Source: CAYYED01 sp964470785 (lineage in GTDB: Bacteria; Patescibacteriota; Minisyncoccia; Minisyncoccales; PEYH01). From it: DNA of 43,413 nt. Location: NCBI GenBank assembly GCA_964470785.1, contig CAYYED010000022.1, positions 1 through 43,413 on the forward strand, in the 5' to 3' direction. Each line of letters starts with the position of its first letter. Position 1 is the first letter of the stretch. The notes beneath the pieces were generated by a model, which did not search any database, had not been told where the DNA came from, and was given only the letters and a program-made list of their open reading frames with translations. Made by a program: the position numbers and the translations under genes. Shown piece after piece: positions 21,809-29,828 of the stretch.

Positions 21809-23164
21809 ATGAATTATATTTCTTTTGAAAAAATCTTTTTCCCTAAAAGCATAGTCATTATCGGAGCTACGGACAGAAAAGGTTCGGTGGGCAGGGGATT
21901 GGTAGAAAACGCTTTTCAGGGGAAAAAGCAGAGAAAAGTATATTTGGTTAATCCGAACAGAAAAAAGGTCTTCGGGAAAAAAGTTTACTCAAGCATAAAT
22001 GATATTAAGGAAAGAATAGACCTTGCCGTGATTGCTGTTCCGGCAAATGTTGTTTTAGGAACGGTAAAGCAGTGCTGTCAAAAATGGGTAGGTTCAATTA
22101 TTATTGTTTCTGCCGGTTTTGCCGAGATTGGGGAAAAAGGCAAAGAGCTTCAGGAAAAAATCAAACGAGAATGCGCTAAAAAAAATATTCCTTTTATTGG
22201 ACCAAATTGCTTGGGAATTATTAGGCCCTCTATTGTGTTAAATGCCTCTTTTGCCCCGCTGGTTCCTAAATCCGGAGGTATTACTCTTATTTCCCAATCC
22301 GGTGCATTGATTGATTCTATTATTGCCCTTTCTAAAGAAAAAAATTACGGGTTTGCCAATGTTATTTCTTACGGCAATGAAGCAGGCATAACCTTGCCTG
22401 ATTTTTTAAACTGGGCCGGACAAGACAAGGAAACAAAAGTAATTGCCTTATATCTGGAAGGATTAAAAGACGGCAGAGAATTTCTTAAAATAGCCCAAAG
22501 AATCACCCAAGAAAAACCAATTGTTGTTTTAAAAGGCGGTAAAACAGAAATAACCAGAAAAGCGGTTTCTTCCCATACCGGGGCTTTGGCCGGACAAAGT
22601 AAGGTCTATTCAGCCGCTTTTAAGCAATCCGGGATTATTGAAGTGAACTCTGTTCAGGAATTATTAGATGTAAGCAAGGCACTTTCTTGGCAGCCCAAAT
22701 GCAAAAACGGAATTGGAATAATAACCAATGGAGGCGGAGCCGGTATCCTATGCACCGATTATTGCGGGCAAGCAGGAATTAATCTTCCCGGAATGTCAAG
22801 AGAGGTTGTAAAAAAATTAGAAAAGTCAAAAATAATGCATCAGGGATTTTCTAAAAGCAATCCCTTGGACATTATTGGAGATGCGCTGTCAGAAAGATAT
22901 CAGTTGGCAATTGGAGCAATGTTATCGCAGAAAAACATTTATGGATTAATAGTTATCCAGACCCTTCAGATTATGACCGAACCGGAAAAAAATGCTAAAA
23001 TAATTGTAAAAATCAAGCAAAAGCATAAAGAAAAACCGATTATTAGCATATTCATGGGCGGAAGTTTAGACGGAAAAGCACATCAAATTTTAGAGCAAAA
23101 CCAAATACCGAATTATCCGGATCCTTTAAGAGCGGTGAAGGCGATGAGAGCACTAGTTAGATAA
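21809..23164 (+). CDS. acdA: ADP-forming acetate-CoA ligase, alpha subunit
   Basis: A 451-residue CoA-binding and ligase subunit. The N-terminal Rossmann part starts FFPKSIVIIGATDRKGSVGRGL. The first catalytic region has IGPNCLGIIRP and ISQSGALIDS. The phospho-His is in SSHTGALAGQ at residue 256. The C-terminal domain has ITNGGGAGILCTDYC and NPLDIIGDA. I start at the ATG at 21809; a TTG at 21770 would read through the palindrome. Together with acdB it completes acetate-producing ATP synthesis. Split subunits are archaeal-like; many bacteria carry a fused form. Confidence 0.92.
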   Translation: MNYISFEKIFFPKSIVIIGATDRKGSVGRGLVENAFQGKKQRKVYLVNPNRKKVFGKKVYSSINDIKERIDLAVIAVPANVVLGTVKQCCQKWVGSIIIVSAGFAEIGEKGKELQEKIKRECAKKNIPFIGPNCLGIIRPSIVLNASFAPLVPKSGGITLISQSGALIDSIIALSKEKNYGFANVISYGNEAGITLPDFLNWAGQDKETKVIALYLEGLKDGREFLKIAQRITQEKPIVVLKGGKTEITRKAVSSHTGALAGQSKVYSAAFKQSGIIEVNSVQELLDVSKALSWQPKCKNGIGIITNGGGAGILCTDYCGQAGINLPGMSREVVKKLEKSKIMHQGFSKSNPLDIIGDALSERYQLAIGAMLSQKNIYGLIVIQTLQIMTEPEKNAKIIVKIKQKHKEKPIISIFMGGSLDGKAHQILEQNQIPNYPDPLRAVKAMRALVR

Positions 23165-23386
23165 CAAATCCTAATTTCAAAATCCAAATATGGCAAACTC
23201 TGGACTCAAAACCAATAGATAATTTTCAATTTTCAATTTTCAATCAATTTTCAATTCTTAAATTTTCAATTGAAAATTAGGAAATTAAGAAATTGTTAAA
23301 TTCATTCGTAAATTGAAAATTCGTAAATTGAAAATTTCGACCCGTAGCTTTACGCTTTCATATTAAAAATTATAAATATTAGTATT
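23165..23386. repeat. AT-rich spacer with 90-bp direct repeat
   Basis: 23221-23310 is repeated at 43324-43413 with a single difference. The unit is made of aattttcaattttcaa, a ttttcaattgaaaa palindrome and a ttaaattcattcgta end. The second copy runs into the window edge. Confidence 0.9.
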
Positions 23387-26300
23387 ATGCCTATCAAAAA
23401 CAAACAGCTCATCTTCTGGTTTAACAAACTTACCCATAAAGACGTCCCTTTTGTGGGAGGAAAAAACGCTTCCTTGGGAGAAATGTATCAGCATTTAATC
23501 AAAAAGGGTATTAATATCCCCAACGGCTTTGCTTCTTCTTCTTATGCTTATTTTTATTTTTTAAAGAGTAAGGGCATTTGGGATAGAATAGAAAAAATTG
23601 TAAAAACACACAATTTAAATGATGTGGCGCAGCTGCAAACCGCAGGTAAAAAAATCAGAAGCCTTATTTTAAAAACCAACCTGCCCGAGGATTTGGAAAA
23701 AGAGATAATAATCGCCTACAAGAAACTTTCTAAACATTATAAAGAAAAAAATACCGATGTGGCCGTACGAAGCTCTGCGACAGCAGAAGACCTGCCCAGC
23801 ATTGCTGCCGATGAAATGGTCTTGGTAAAAATGGGAGACAAAATAAAATACCTTGAAGTAGAAAAGGTATTTGACCTTCAGCAACAGGTAGAAAACCAGG
23901 GCCAACTCTTTGTTCCTTCTTTAAATAATGAGGGAAAAATAGGATGGCACAAAGCAATAGAAGTTTATAAACACCCTGCTCATAATAAAAAACTTTATAA
24001 AATCACTACCCGTTCTGGAAGAGAAATTACTATAACCAAAGATCACTCTCTTCTTACGCTAGACTCCGAAACCCTTAACATAAAAATATGTTCTATTGAT
24101 GATGTTAACAGCTCTACCCGCGTTCCGGTAATAAAGCATCTTCCCCTTGCAGAAAAAAAACCTACGTTTTTAGATGTAGAGAAAATAATAGAATCAAGGC
24201 CAACAATAGTTGATAATAAAAGAGTAAAAATAAAACAAAAAAACACCCTTAATCAACAATATGGGTTGCCTGCAAAGATGTCTATCAATAATGATTTTGC
24301 TTATTTTCTAGGAATTTATCTGGCTGAAGGTTCAATATATGAAAAGCAAAACGCTATTGATATATATTGTGACTCGCAGGAAGTGTTGAAAAGGGTAAGA
24401 AAATTTTACAAATCAATCAACAGTTATAATCCTAATAAAATAAAAAGCAAGAGAAAGGTTAGGGTAGCTAATGCTGTTTTGGCTGCGCTTCTTCACGACA
24501 TTAGTGGAAAACCTTTGCCATTTTCTGGAAAAGGAAGATCGGCAAGAACTAAACATGTACCGGATTTTATGTTTGTTCAATCCGAAAAAATTATTGGTCA
24601 ATTTATAAGAGGATTATTTGATGGAGATGGTTGGATTGAACAAAGTGGTATATATTACTGTTCTTTATCTAAAAAATTAATTGGCGGAATATCGGAATTA
24701 TTGTCAATGCTGCAAATAAAACATTATCTCACCAAAAATTGCACCAACATAAGTATTCCGACAAGTGAAGCAAAAAAGTTTGAACAGCTTGTTGGTTTTG
24801 AAGAACAAGGAAAAAAGCAAAAACTAAATGCCTTGATTAATAACTATCAAACAAGAACTAAGCATCAGGATTTTATTGAAACTTTTCCTCCTGGTAAAAA
24901 AATAACTGAATTATTAGAGGCAAAGTTAAAACCCCGGCCACAATTACAAAAAATTAAGGTCTTTCTGTGTCCAAAATGCGGAACAGAACTAAGAAAAAAT
25001 GGTTCCTATTCTATCTACCAGAATACGATGGTAAAAATTAGCCGTTATTATTGCAAAAATTGCCACTTTAGTCCATCTGAAAGAAGCAACCTTAATTTGC
25101 CAAGCCAGTTCACACATAGATATCTTTATTATGATAAATTAGGCAGATTTCAGAAAAACACTATTCCTTGGAACAAGGGCAACCGAAAACAGCGCTTAAC
25201 CTACGGAGCTGGCTATTTAAAAAAATTGGCCGAAGAGATAAATTCTCAAGAATTACAAAAAATAACCGACGCTGACGTGATGTGGGATAGAATTGTAAAA
25301 ATTGAACCAATCAAATATTCGGGTTTTGTGTATGATTTTGTGGTTCCAAAAACTCAAAATTTTGCTGCAGGCATAGGAAGTGTTATTACTCACAACACGG
25401 CTTCTTTTGCGGGTCAGCAGGAGACATATCTAAATATTAAAGGAGAAAAGGAGCTTTTGCTTGCTTTTAAAAAATGTATTGCTTCTTTGTTTACCGACCG
25501 AGCTATTTCTTATCGGGAACAAAAAGGTTTTGACCATTTAGAAATTGCCCTTTCCGTGGGGGTGCAAAAAATGGTGCGTTCAGATATCGGGTCCTCGGGC
25601 GTAATGTTTACTTTAGACACGGAAACCGGTTTTAAAAACATTGTACTCATTAATTCTATCTGGGGGATAGGAGAAATGATTGTTCAGGGAAAAATCACGC
25701 CTGACGAATTTCTTGTTTTTAAGCCGACCCTGACCTTGCCGAAGGGTCGTCAAAAATATCAGCCAATTATTGTCAAAAATTTGGGCAGAAAGACAAAGAA
25801 ATTTGTTTACGGTAAAAAAGGCGGATTAAAAGAAGTAATTGTTTCTCCCGGTAAACAGCTCCAATTTTCATTAAATGATAAAGATATCCTTACTTTAGCC
25901 AAATGGGGAGTAATAATTGAAGAACATTATTCTAAAATCTGGAATAAATGGATGCCCCAAGATATTGAATGGGCAAAAGATGGAAAGACCGGAGAATTAT
26001 TTATTGTGCAATCAAGGCCGGAAACCATACATGCAGTAAAGAAAGAAGCGATTTATGAAAAATATGAAGTAGACACTAAAAAAGAACCAATTGTGAAAGG
26101 CATTGCCATTGGCGATAAAATCGGCCAAGGTAAGGCAAATATCATTCCGAGCGTGAAAAATATGAGAAGGTTTAAACAAGGAGATGTTTTGGTAACTAAT
26201 ATGACAGACCCGGACTGGGTGGTGATTATGAAAATGGCATCAGCCATTGTAACTAATGAGGGTGGTAAAAGCTGTCATAGCGCAATTGTTTCCCGGGAGC

Positions 26301-27421
26301 TGGGTATTCCCTGTATTGTTGGAACACGGAACGCTACTAAAATTATAAAAAACGGACAATATATTACCGTGGACTGCACCCAAGGGTTAAATGGCAAAGT
26401 TTTTGAAGGAAAGGTGCCCTATAAGGTAGAGAAAATTAATCTTAAAAAAGTGCCGAAGTTAAAAACAAAAATTTCTGTCAACATTGGAGCTCCGGAACTG
26501 GCATTTAAGACATCATTTTTGCCTGTGGACGGAGTCGGCCTGGCAAGAGAAGAGTTTATTATTGCCCAAAAAATTCAAGTCCACCCCTTGGCGCTTTACC
26601 ACTATAAAAAGCTCAAAAAACAAAGCGCGAAAAACAAAGAACTAAAACCGCTAATTAAGAAAATAGAAGAAATCACCGTAGAGCATAAAGACAAAAAAGA
26701 ATTCTTTATTAAAGAATTGGCAGAAGGCATTGCCCAAATTGCTGCCGCTTTCTGGCCCAATGAAGTAATTGTCAGGTTTTCTGATTTTAAGACCAATGAA
26801 TATGCCCAATTGGTGGGAGGAGAATTATATGAACCCAAGGAAGAAAACCCTATGATTGGCTGGCGAGGGGCCTCCAGATATTATGACCCTGCGTTTGCTC
26901 CGGCTTTTAGAATGGAGTGTATGGCAATTAAAAGAGTAAGAGAGGTTTTTGGCTTAAAAAATGTAACCGTAATGATTCCTTTCTGCCGCACCACCGAAGA
27001 AGGGGAAAAGGTGCTCAAAATTATGAGTAAACACGGGCTTAAAAGAGAAAAAGGGGCACAGGGGCTAAAAGCGTATGTAATGTGTGAAATTCCTTCTAAC
27101 ATTCTCTTGGCAGACAAATTTTTAGACATTTTTGACGGAATGAGCATTGGCTCCAACGACTTGACTCAATTGACCATGGGCTTAGACAGAGACAATGCCA
27201 CTCTTGTCCATATTGCTGATGAAAGAAATCCAGCTGTTTTAGAGCAGTTAAAAACAGTAATCAGAAAATGCCGACAGAGAAAAAAATATGTTGGCATTTG
27301 CGGAGATGCGCCTTCTACTTTTATTGACTTTGCCCGATTTTTGGAAAAAGAAAAAATAGATGCCCTATCCTTAAGCCCTGACGCGGTGATTAAAACTTTA
27401 CTGCAGATAAATAAAAAATAA
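23387..27421 (+). CDS. ppsA: Phosphoenolpyruvate synthase interrupted by an intein
   Basis: The 1344-residue precursor contains an 811-residue PEP synthase and a 533-residue intein. The ATP-grasp start FVGGKNASLGEMY and VAVRSSATAEDLP are followed by the intein (residues 138-670) and then TASFAGQQETYLN. The mobile phospho-His lies in GGKSCHSAIVSRELGIP at precursor residue 964. The PEP-binding domain has IGSNDLTQLTMGLDRD and GICGDAP near the end. The enzyme interconverts pyruvate and PEP; in CPR bacteria it may run towards pyruvate plus ATP. Residues about 780-788 (PTLTLPKGR) resemble translated repeat. No Shine-Dalgarno; TATAAA lies about 10 bp upstream of the ATG. Confidence 0.95.
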   Translation: MPIKNKQLIFWFNKLTHKDVPFVGGKNASLGEMYQHLIKKGINIPNGFASSSYAYFYFLKSKGIWDRIEKIVKTHNLNDVAQLQTAGKKIRSLILKTNLPEDLEKEIIIAYKKLSKHYKEKNTDVAVRSSATAEDLPSIAADEMVLVKMGDKIKYLEVEKVFDLQQQVENQGQLFVPSLNNEGKIGWHKAIEVYKHPAHNKKLYKITTRSGREITITKDHSLLTLDSETLNIKICSIDDVNSSTRVPVIKHLPLAEKKPTFLDVEKIIESRPTIVDNKRVKIKQKNTLNQQYGLPAKMSINNDFAYFLGIYLAEGSIYEKQNAIDIYCDSQEVLKRVRKFYKSINSYNPNKIKSKRKVRVANAVLAALLHDISGKPLPFSGKGRSARTKHVPDFMFVQSEKIIGQFIRGLFDGDGWIEQSGIYYCSLSKKLIGGISELLSMLQIKHYLTKNCTNISIPTSEAKKFEQLVGFEEQGKKQKLNALINNYQTRTKHQDFIETFPPGKKITELLEAKLKPRPQLQKIKVFLCPKCGTELRKNGSYSIYQNTMVKISRYYCKNCHFSPSERSNLNLPSQFTHRYLYYDKLGRFQKNTIPWNKGNRKQRLTYGAGYLKKLAEEINSQELQKITDADVMWDRIVKIEPIKYSGFVYDFVVPKTQNFAAGIGSVITHNTASFAGQQETYLNIKGEKELLLAFKKCIASLFTDRAISYREQKGFDHLEIALSVGVQKMVRSDIGSSGVMFTLDTETGFKNIVLINSIWGIGEMIVQGKITPDEFLVFKPTLTLPKGRQKYQPIIVKNLGRKTKKFVYGKKGGLKEVIVSPGKQLQFSLNDKDILTLAKWGVIIEEHYSKIWNKWMPQDIEWAKDGKTGELFIVQSRPETIHAVKKEAIYEKYEVDTKKEPIVKGIAIGDKIGQGKANIIPSVKNMRRFKQGDVLVTNMTDPDWVVIMKMASAIVTNEGGKSCHSAIVSRELGIPCIVGTRNATKIIKNGQYITVDCTQGLNGKVFEGKVPYKVEKINLKKVPKLKTKISVNIGAPELAFKTSFLPVDGVGLAREEFIIAQKIQVHPLALYHYKKLKKQSAKNKELKPLIKKIEEITVEHKDKKEFFIKELAEGIAQIAAAFWPNEVIVRFSDFKTNEYAQLVGGELYEPKEENPMIGWRGASRYYDPAFAPAFRMECMAIKRVREVFGLKNVTVMIPFCRTTEEGEKVLKIMSKHGLKREKGAQGLKAYVMCEIPSNILLADKFLDIFDGMSIGSNDLTQLTMGLDRDNATLVHIADERNPAVLEQLKTVIRKCRQRKKYVGICGDAPSTFIDFARFLEKEKIDALSLSPDAVIKTLLQINKK
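23798..25396 (+). mobile_element. PEP synthase intein with LAGLIDADG endonuclease and zinc ribbon
   Basis: The intein begins at Ser138 (SIAADEMVLVK, block A) and ends VITHN at 670, followed by Thr as the +1 residue. Block B is ITITKDHSLLTLD, with the usual T-x2-H. Two LAGLIDADG helices are visible: FLGIYLAEGS near 309 and IRGLFDGDGWIE near 409. After them comes a four-Cys ribbon (CPKCG ... YYCKNC), an unusual extra domain. Removing it restores EDLP-TASFAGQQ, the normal PEP synthase sequence. All splice-junction residues are consistent with an active, Ser-type intein. Confidence 0.93.
25724..25751. repeat. Probable repeat insertion in ppsA
   Basis: ccgaccctgaccttgccgaagggtcgtc has GACCC/GGGTC ends and resembles the intergenic ccctgagcttgtcgaaggg repeats at 27574-27602 and 38752-38770. 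It encodes PTLTLPKGR, a short surface-like insert. Confidence 0.45.
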
Positions 27422-27634
27422 CGCTCATTCTGAGCCATTCCCTCCGCGTCATTCTAGCCCTTTCTCTCCACGTCATTCTGAGTCAGCAGACGAAGAATCC
27501 CGTAGTATTACAGAAAAGTATCGGGATCCTTCGCTCCGCTCAGGATGACAGTGGTGTGAAACAACGGGATCCTTCGCCCCTCGACAAGCTCGGGGCTCAG
27601 GATGACGGTGGAGAGGGGCCAGGATAATCTTAAT
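27422..27634. repeat. Intergenic repeats before the PfkB gene
   Basis: Inverted repeats of the gtcattctgag ... gggatccttcg ... caggatgac class, with a cccctcgacaagctcggggc hairpin at about 27573-27597. GATAAT at 27623-27628 lies 6 bp before the ATG at 27635. Confidence 0.7.
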
Positions 27635-28588
27635 ATGAAAAAATATGATGTTATAACTTTTGGGTCAGCAAGCGAAGATATTTTTGTCTTTTCCGAGGAT
27701 TTTTTTAAGAAAAATTTGTGTTTTCCTTTGAACGAAAAACTGGAAATGGATAATATTTTAACTCGAACCGGAGGTGGAGGCACTAATGCGGCAGCTACTT
27801 TTGCTTTACAAGGACTAAAAACCGCTTACTGTGGAAGTATTGGAACGGACTGGGCAGGACAACAGATGGTAAAAGATTTAAAAAAATTCAACATTTCTCA
27901 AAACCTTTTATCTCAATTAGCTAATAAAAAGACCAATTGTTCGGTAATTTTGAGCAAAAAACAGGAAGGAAGGGTCTTACTGATATATCGCGATGCCTCT
28001 AATTTTCCACCAAAAATCTTTAAGCCAGAAAAATTAAAAACAAAATGGTTTTACATTGCTCCTTTGGCCGGAGAAATGTCTAAAAAAACTAATGCTTTTT
28101 TAAATTTTGCCAAAAAAAACAATATTAAAGTAGCTCTTAACCCCAGTAAACAACAAATTAAATGGCTAAAAATTAATCTTAAGCATATTCTGCCTAAAAT
28201 AGACGTTATCTTAATGAATGAGATAGAGGCAAATTTGCTTTTTGGAGATTATGGTAATCCAAAAAAATGTTTTCAAAAAATTAAACCTTATTTAAGGGGA
28301 ATCTTCGCTACGGGCAGTAAAAGCAGGTTAATAATTTTTGATGGTAGCTATATCTATACTGCTAAATTTAAATTAGCCAGAAAAAAAGTGGAAGATATGA
28401 CCGGCGGGGGAGATGCTTTCGGTTCTGGACTTATTTCCCGTATTATTCAGGGGAAAAGCCTTGAACAGGCAATTCAATTTGCCTCTGCTAATGCAGCCGC
28501 TTGTGTGCGAAAATGGGGAGCCAAAGAAGGACTTTTGAAAAAAAATGAAAAATATCAAAAAGTAAAAGTAAAAAAAATAAAAATATAA
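27635..28588 (+). CDS. PfkB-family carbohydrate or nucleoside kinase
   Basis: A 317-residue ribokinase-fold kinase. The N-terminal GSASEDIFV and GGGGTNAAATFALQGLKTAYCGSIGTD match PfkB signature 1. The C-terminal MTGGGDAFGSGLIS matches signature 2, with the catalytic Asp at residue 260; the usual DTxGAGD reads DMTGGGD. Substrate (ribose, adenosine, a sugar phosphate) is not determined by these motifs. The ATG at 27635 is chosen because the preceding codons belong to a repeat. Its stop codon overlaps the third CGATCG palindrome by one base. Confidence 0.88.
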   Translation: MKKYDVITFGSASEDIFVFSEDFFKKNLCFPLNEKLEMDNILTRTGGGGTNAAATFALQGLKTAYCGSIGTDWAGQQMVKDLKKFNISQNLLSQLANKKTNCSVILSKKQEGRVLLIYRDASNFPPKIFKPEKLKTKWFYIAPLAGEMSKKTNAFLNFAKKNNIKVALNPSKQQIKWLKINLKHILPKIDVILMNEIEANLLFGDYGNPKKCFQKIKPYLRGIFATGSKSRLIIFDGSYIYTAKFKLARKKVEDMTGGGDAFGSGLISRIIQGKSLEQAIQFASANAAACVRKWGAKEGLLKKNEKYQKVKVKKIKI

Positions 28589-28613
28589 CATTTATGACGA
28601 TCGTCATAAATGT
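28588..28613. repeat. CGATCG palindrome (copy 3)
   Basis: A perfect 26-bp palindrome centred at 28600/28601, overlapping the last base of the PfkB stop; one more mismatched step extends it to 28584-28617. No T-run follows. A tattgaataataag tandem-like A/T stretch comes next (28620-28710). Confidence 0.9.
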
Positions 28614-28742
28614 AATACTATTATTAAAATAATAAATATTGAATAATAAGTATTGTATTGAATAATAAGTATTGTATTAAATTGAATTAAATAATAATAG
28701 GTATTGAATATTGGATATTGAAGATAAAAATATAAAAAAATT

Positions 28743-29810
28743 ATGCCAACTAAAGATATCAAAGAAAATAAAGCTATCAAAAAAATCGTGTTAACCGGTG
28801 ACAGGCCCACCGGGCCTTTGCATTTGGGCCATTATGTCGGTTCCTTAAAAAACCGAGTTGATTTTCAAGATAAGCATGATTGCTATTTTATTATCGCCGA
28901 TTATCAGGTGCTGACCGACCAGCTTCATAAAACAAAAGAAATTGAAAAAAATATCCGAGAGATAGTGCTGGATTATTTATCTGTGGGCATTGACCCGGAA
29001 AAATCAACTATTTTTGTCCAATCGCAAATTCCGGAAATTGCCGAACTTAATTTAATCTTTTCTATGCTGGTTACTTTGGCCCGAGTACAAAGAAATCCGA
29101 CGGTAAAAGAAGAAATTAACGCTTCGGGCACTAAAAGAGCAAGCTTGGGATTTATCAGTTATCCGGTATCGCAGGTGGCAGATATTTTGTGTGTAAGAGC
29201 CGATTTGGTGCCGGTAGGCAAAGACCAATTGCCTCATATTGAAATGACCAGAGAAATTGCTTCCACTTTTAACCGGTTATTTAAAAAAGTATTTCCTTTG
29301 CCCGAAGCAATTCAAAGCCAAAACCCCGGCCTGCCGGGATTAGACGGCAAAAAAATGTCTAAATCAAGAAATAATGCTATTTTTTTGTCTGATGCTCCTA
29401 ATGTTGTGGAAGAAAAAGTAATGAAAGCCATTACCGACCCTCAAAAAATTCACTTAAACGACAAGGGGCATCCGGAAATTTGCAATATTTATAAGTATTA
29501 CAAAGCGCTATTTACCCCCTCCTTAATCCTCCCCCTTAAAAAAGGGGGGGGAGGAGAGGGGATGGTTGAAGCCGAAAGAATTAAACAATTATGCCGGGAA
29601 GGAAAACTTGGGTGCGTAGATTGTAAAAAACAGTTTGCTCAAATGTTAAATCAATTTTTAGAACCAATCCGAGAAAAACGGGCTCAATTTGCTAAAGAAC
29701 CGAATTTAATAAAAGAAATTTTAGAACAGGGAAGAATCAAGACCCAAAAAAGAGCCGCAGAAACCCTGGCTCTTGTTAAACAAGCAATGGGAATAAAATA
29801 TAATATCTAA
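28743..29810 (+). CDS. trpS: Tryptophanyl-tRNA synthetase with repeat insertion
   Basis: A 355-residue class I synthetase charging tRNA-Trp. The HIGH-type motif is PTGPLHLGHYVGSL; the KMSKS loop is GKKMSKSRNN; VPVGKDQLPHIEM is the Trp/ATP pocket. The C-terminus has KLGCVDCKKQFAQMLN as usual. Residues 258-273 (TPSLILPLKKGGGGEG) are absent from ordinary TrpRS and are encoded by a copy of the C-run/G-run hairpin repeat at 29514-29564. They sit between the KYYKALF helix and the helix before KLGC, a surface turn. A TATAAA box lies about 6 bp upstream; no Shine-Dalgarno. Confidence 0.95.
   Translation: MPTKDIKENKAIKKIVLTGDRPTGPLHLGHYVGSLKNRVDFQDKHDCYFIIADYQVLTDQLHKTKEIEKNIREIVLDYLSVGIDPEKSTIFVQSQIPEIAELNLIFSMLVTLARVQRNPTVKEEINASGTKRASLGFISYPVSQVADILCVRADLVPVGKDQLPHIEMTREIASTFNRLFKKVFPLPEAIQSQNPGLPGLDGKKMSKSRNNAIFLSDAPNVVEEKVMKAITDPQKIHLNDKGHPEICNIYKYYKALFTPSLILPLKKGGGGEGMVEAERIKQLCREGKLGCVDCKKQFAQMLNQFLEPIREKRAQFAKEPNLIKEILEQGRIKTQKRAAETLALVKQAMGIKYNI
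29514..29564. repeat. C-run/G-run hairpin repeat inside trpS
   Basis: ccccctccttaatcctcccc, then ccttaaaaaagg and the G-rich arm ending ggggatgg: the same pattern as 4062-4124 and 7001-7050. The frame is kept open, giving residues 258-273. Confidence 0.88.
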
Positions 29811-29828
29811 CTGAGGAAGGAGTTTTTA

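Noticed and set aside
23236..23340. CRISPR-like array of short direct repeats
   Set aside because: Units are simple attttcaattttcaa and attcgtaaattg repeats without unique spacers of constant length; no cas genes nearby.
27218..27233. Second hammerhead-like CTGATGA
   Set aside because: Inside ppsA coding sequence; no stem II or GAAA core follows. The same holds for the CTGATGA near 37806 in murL.
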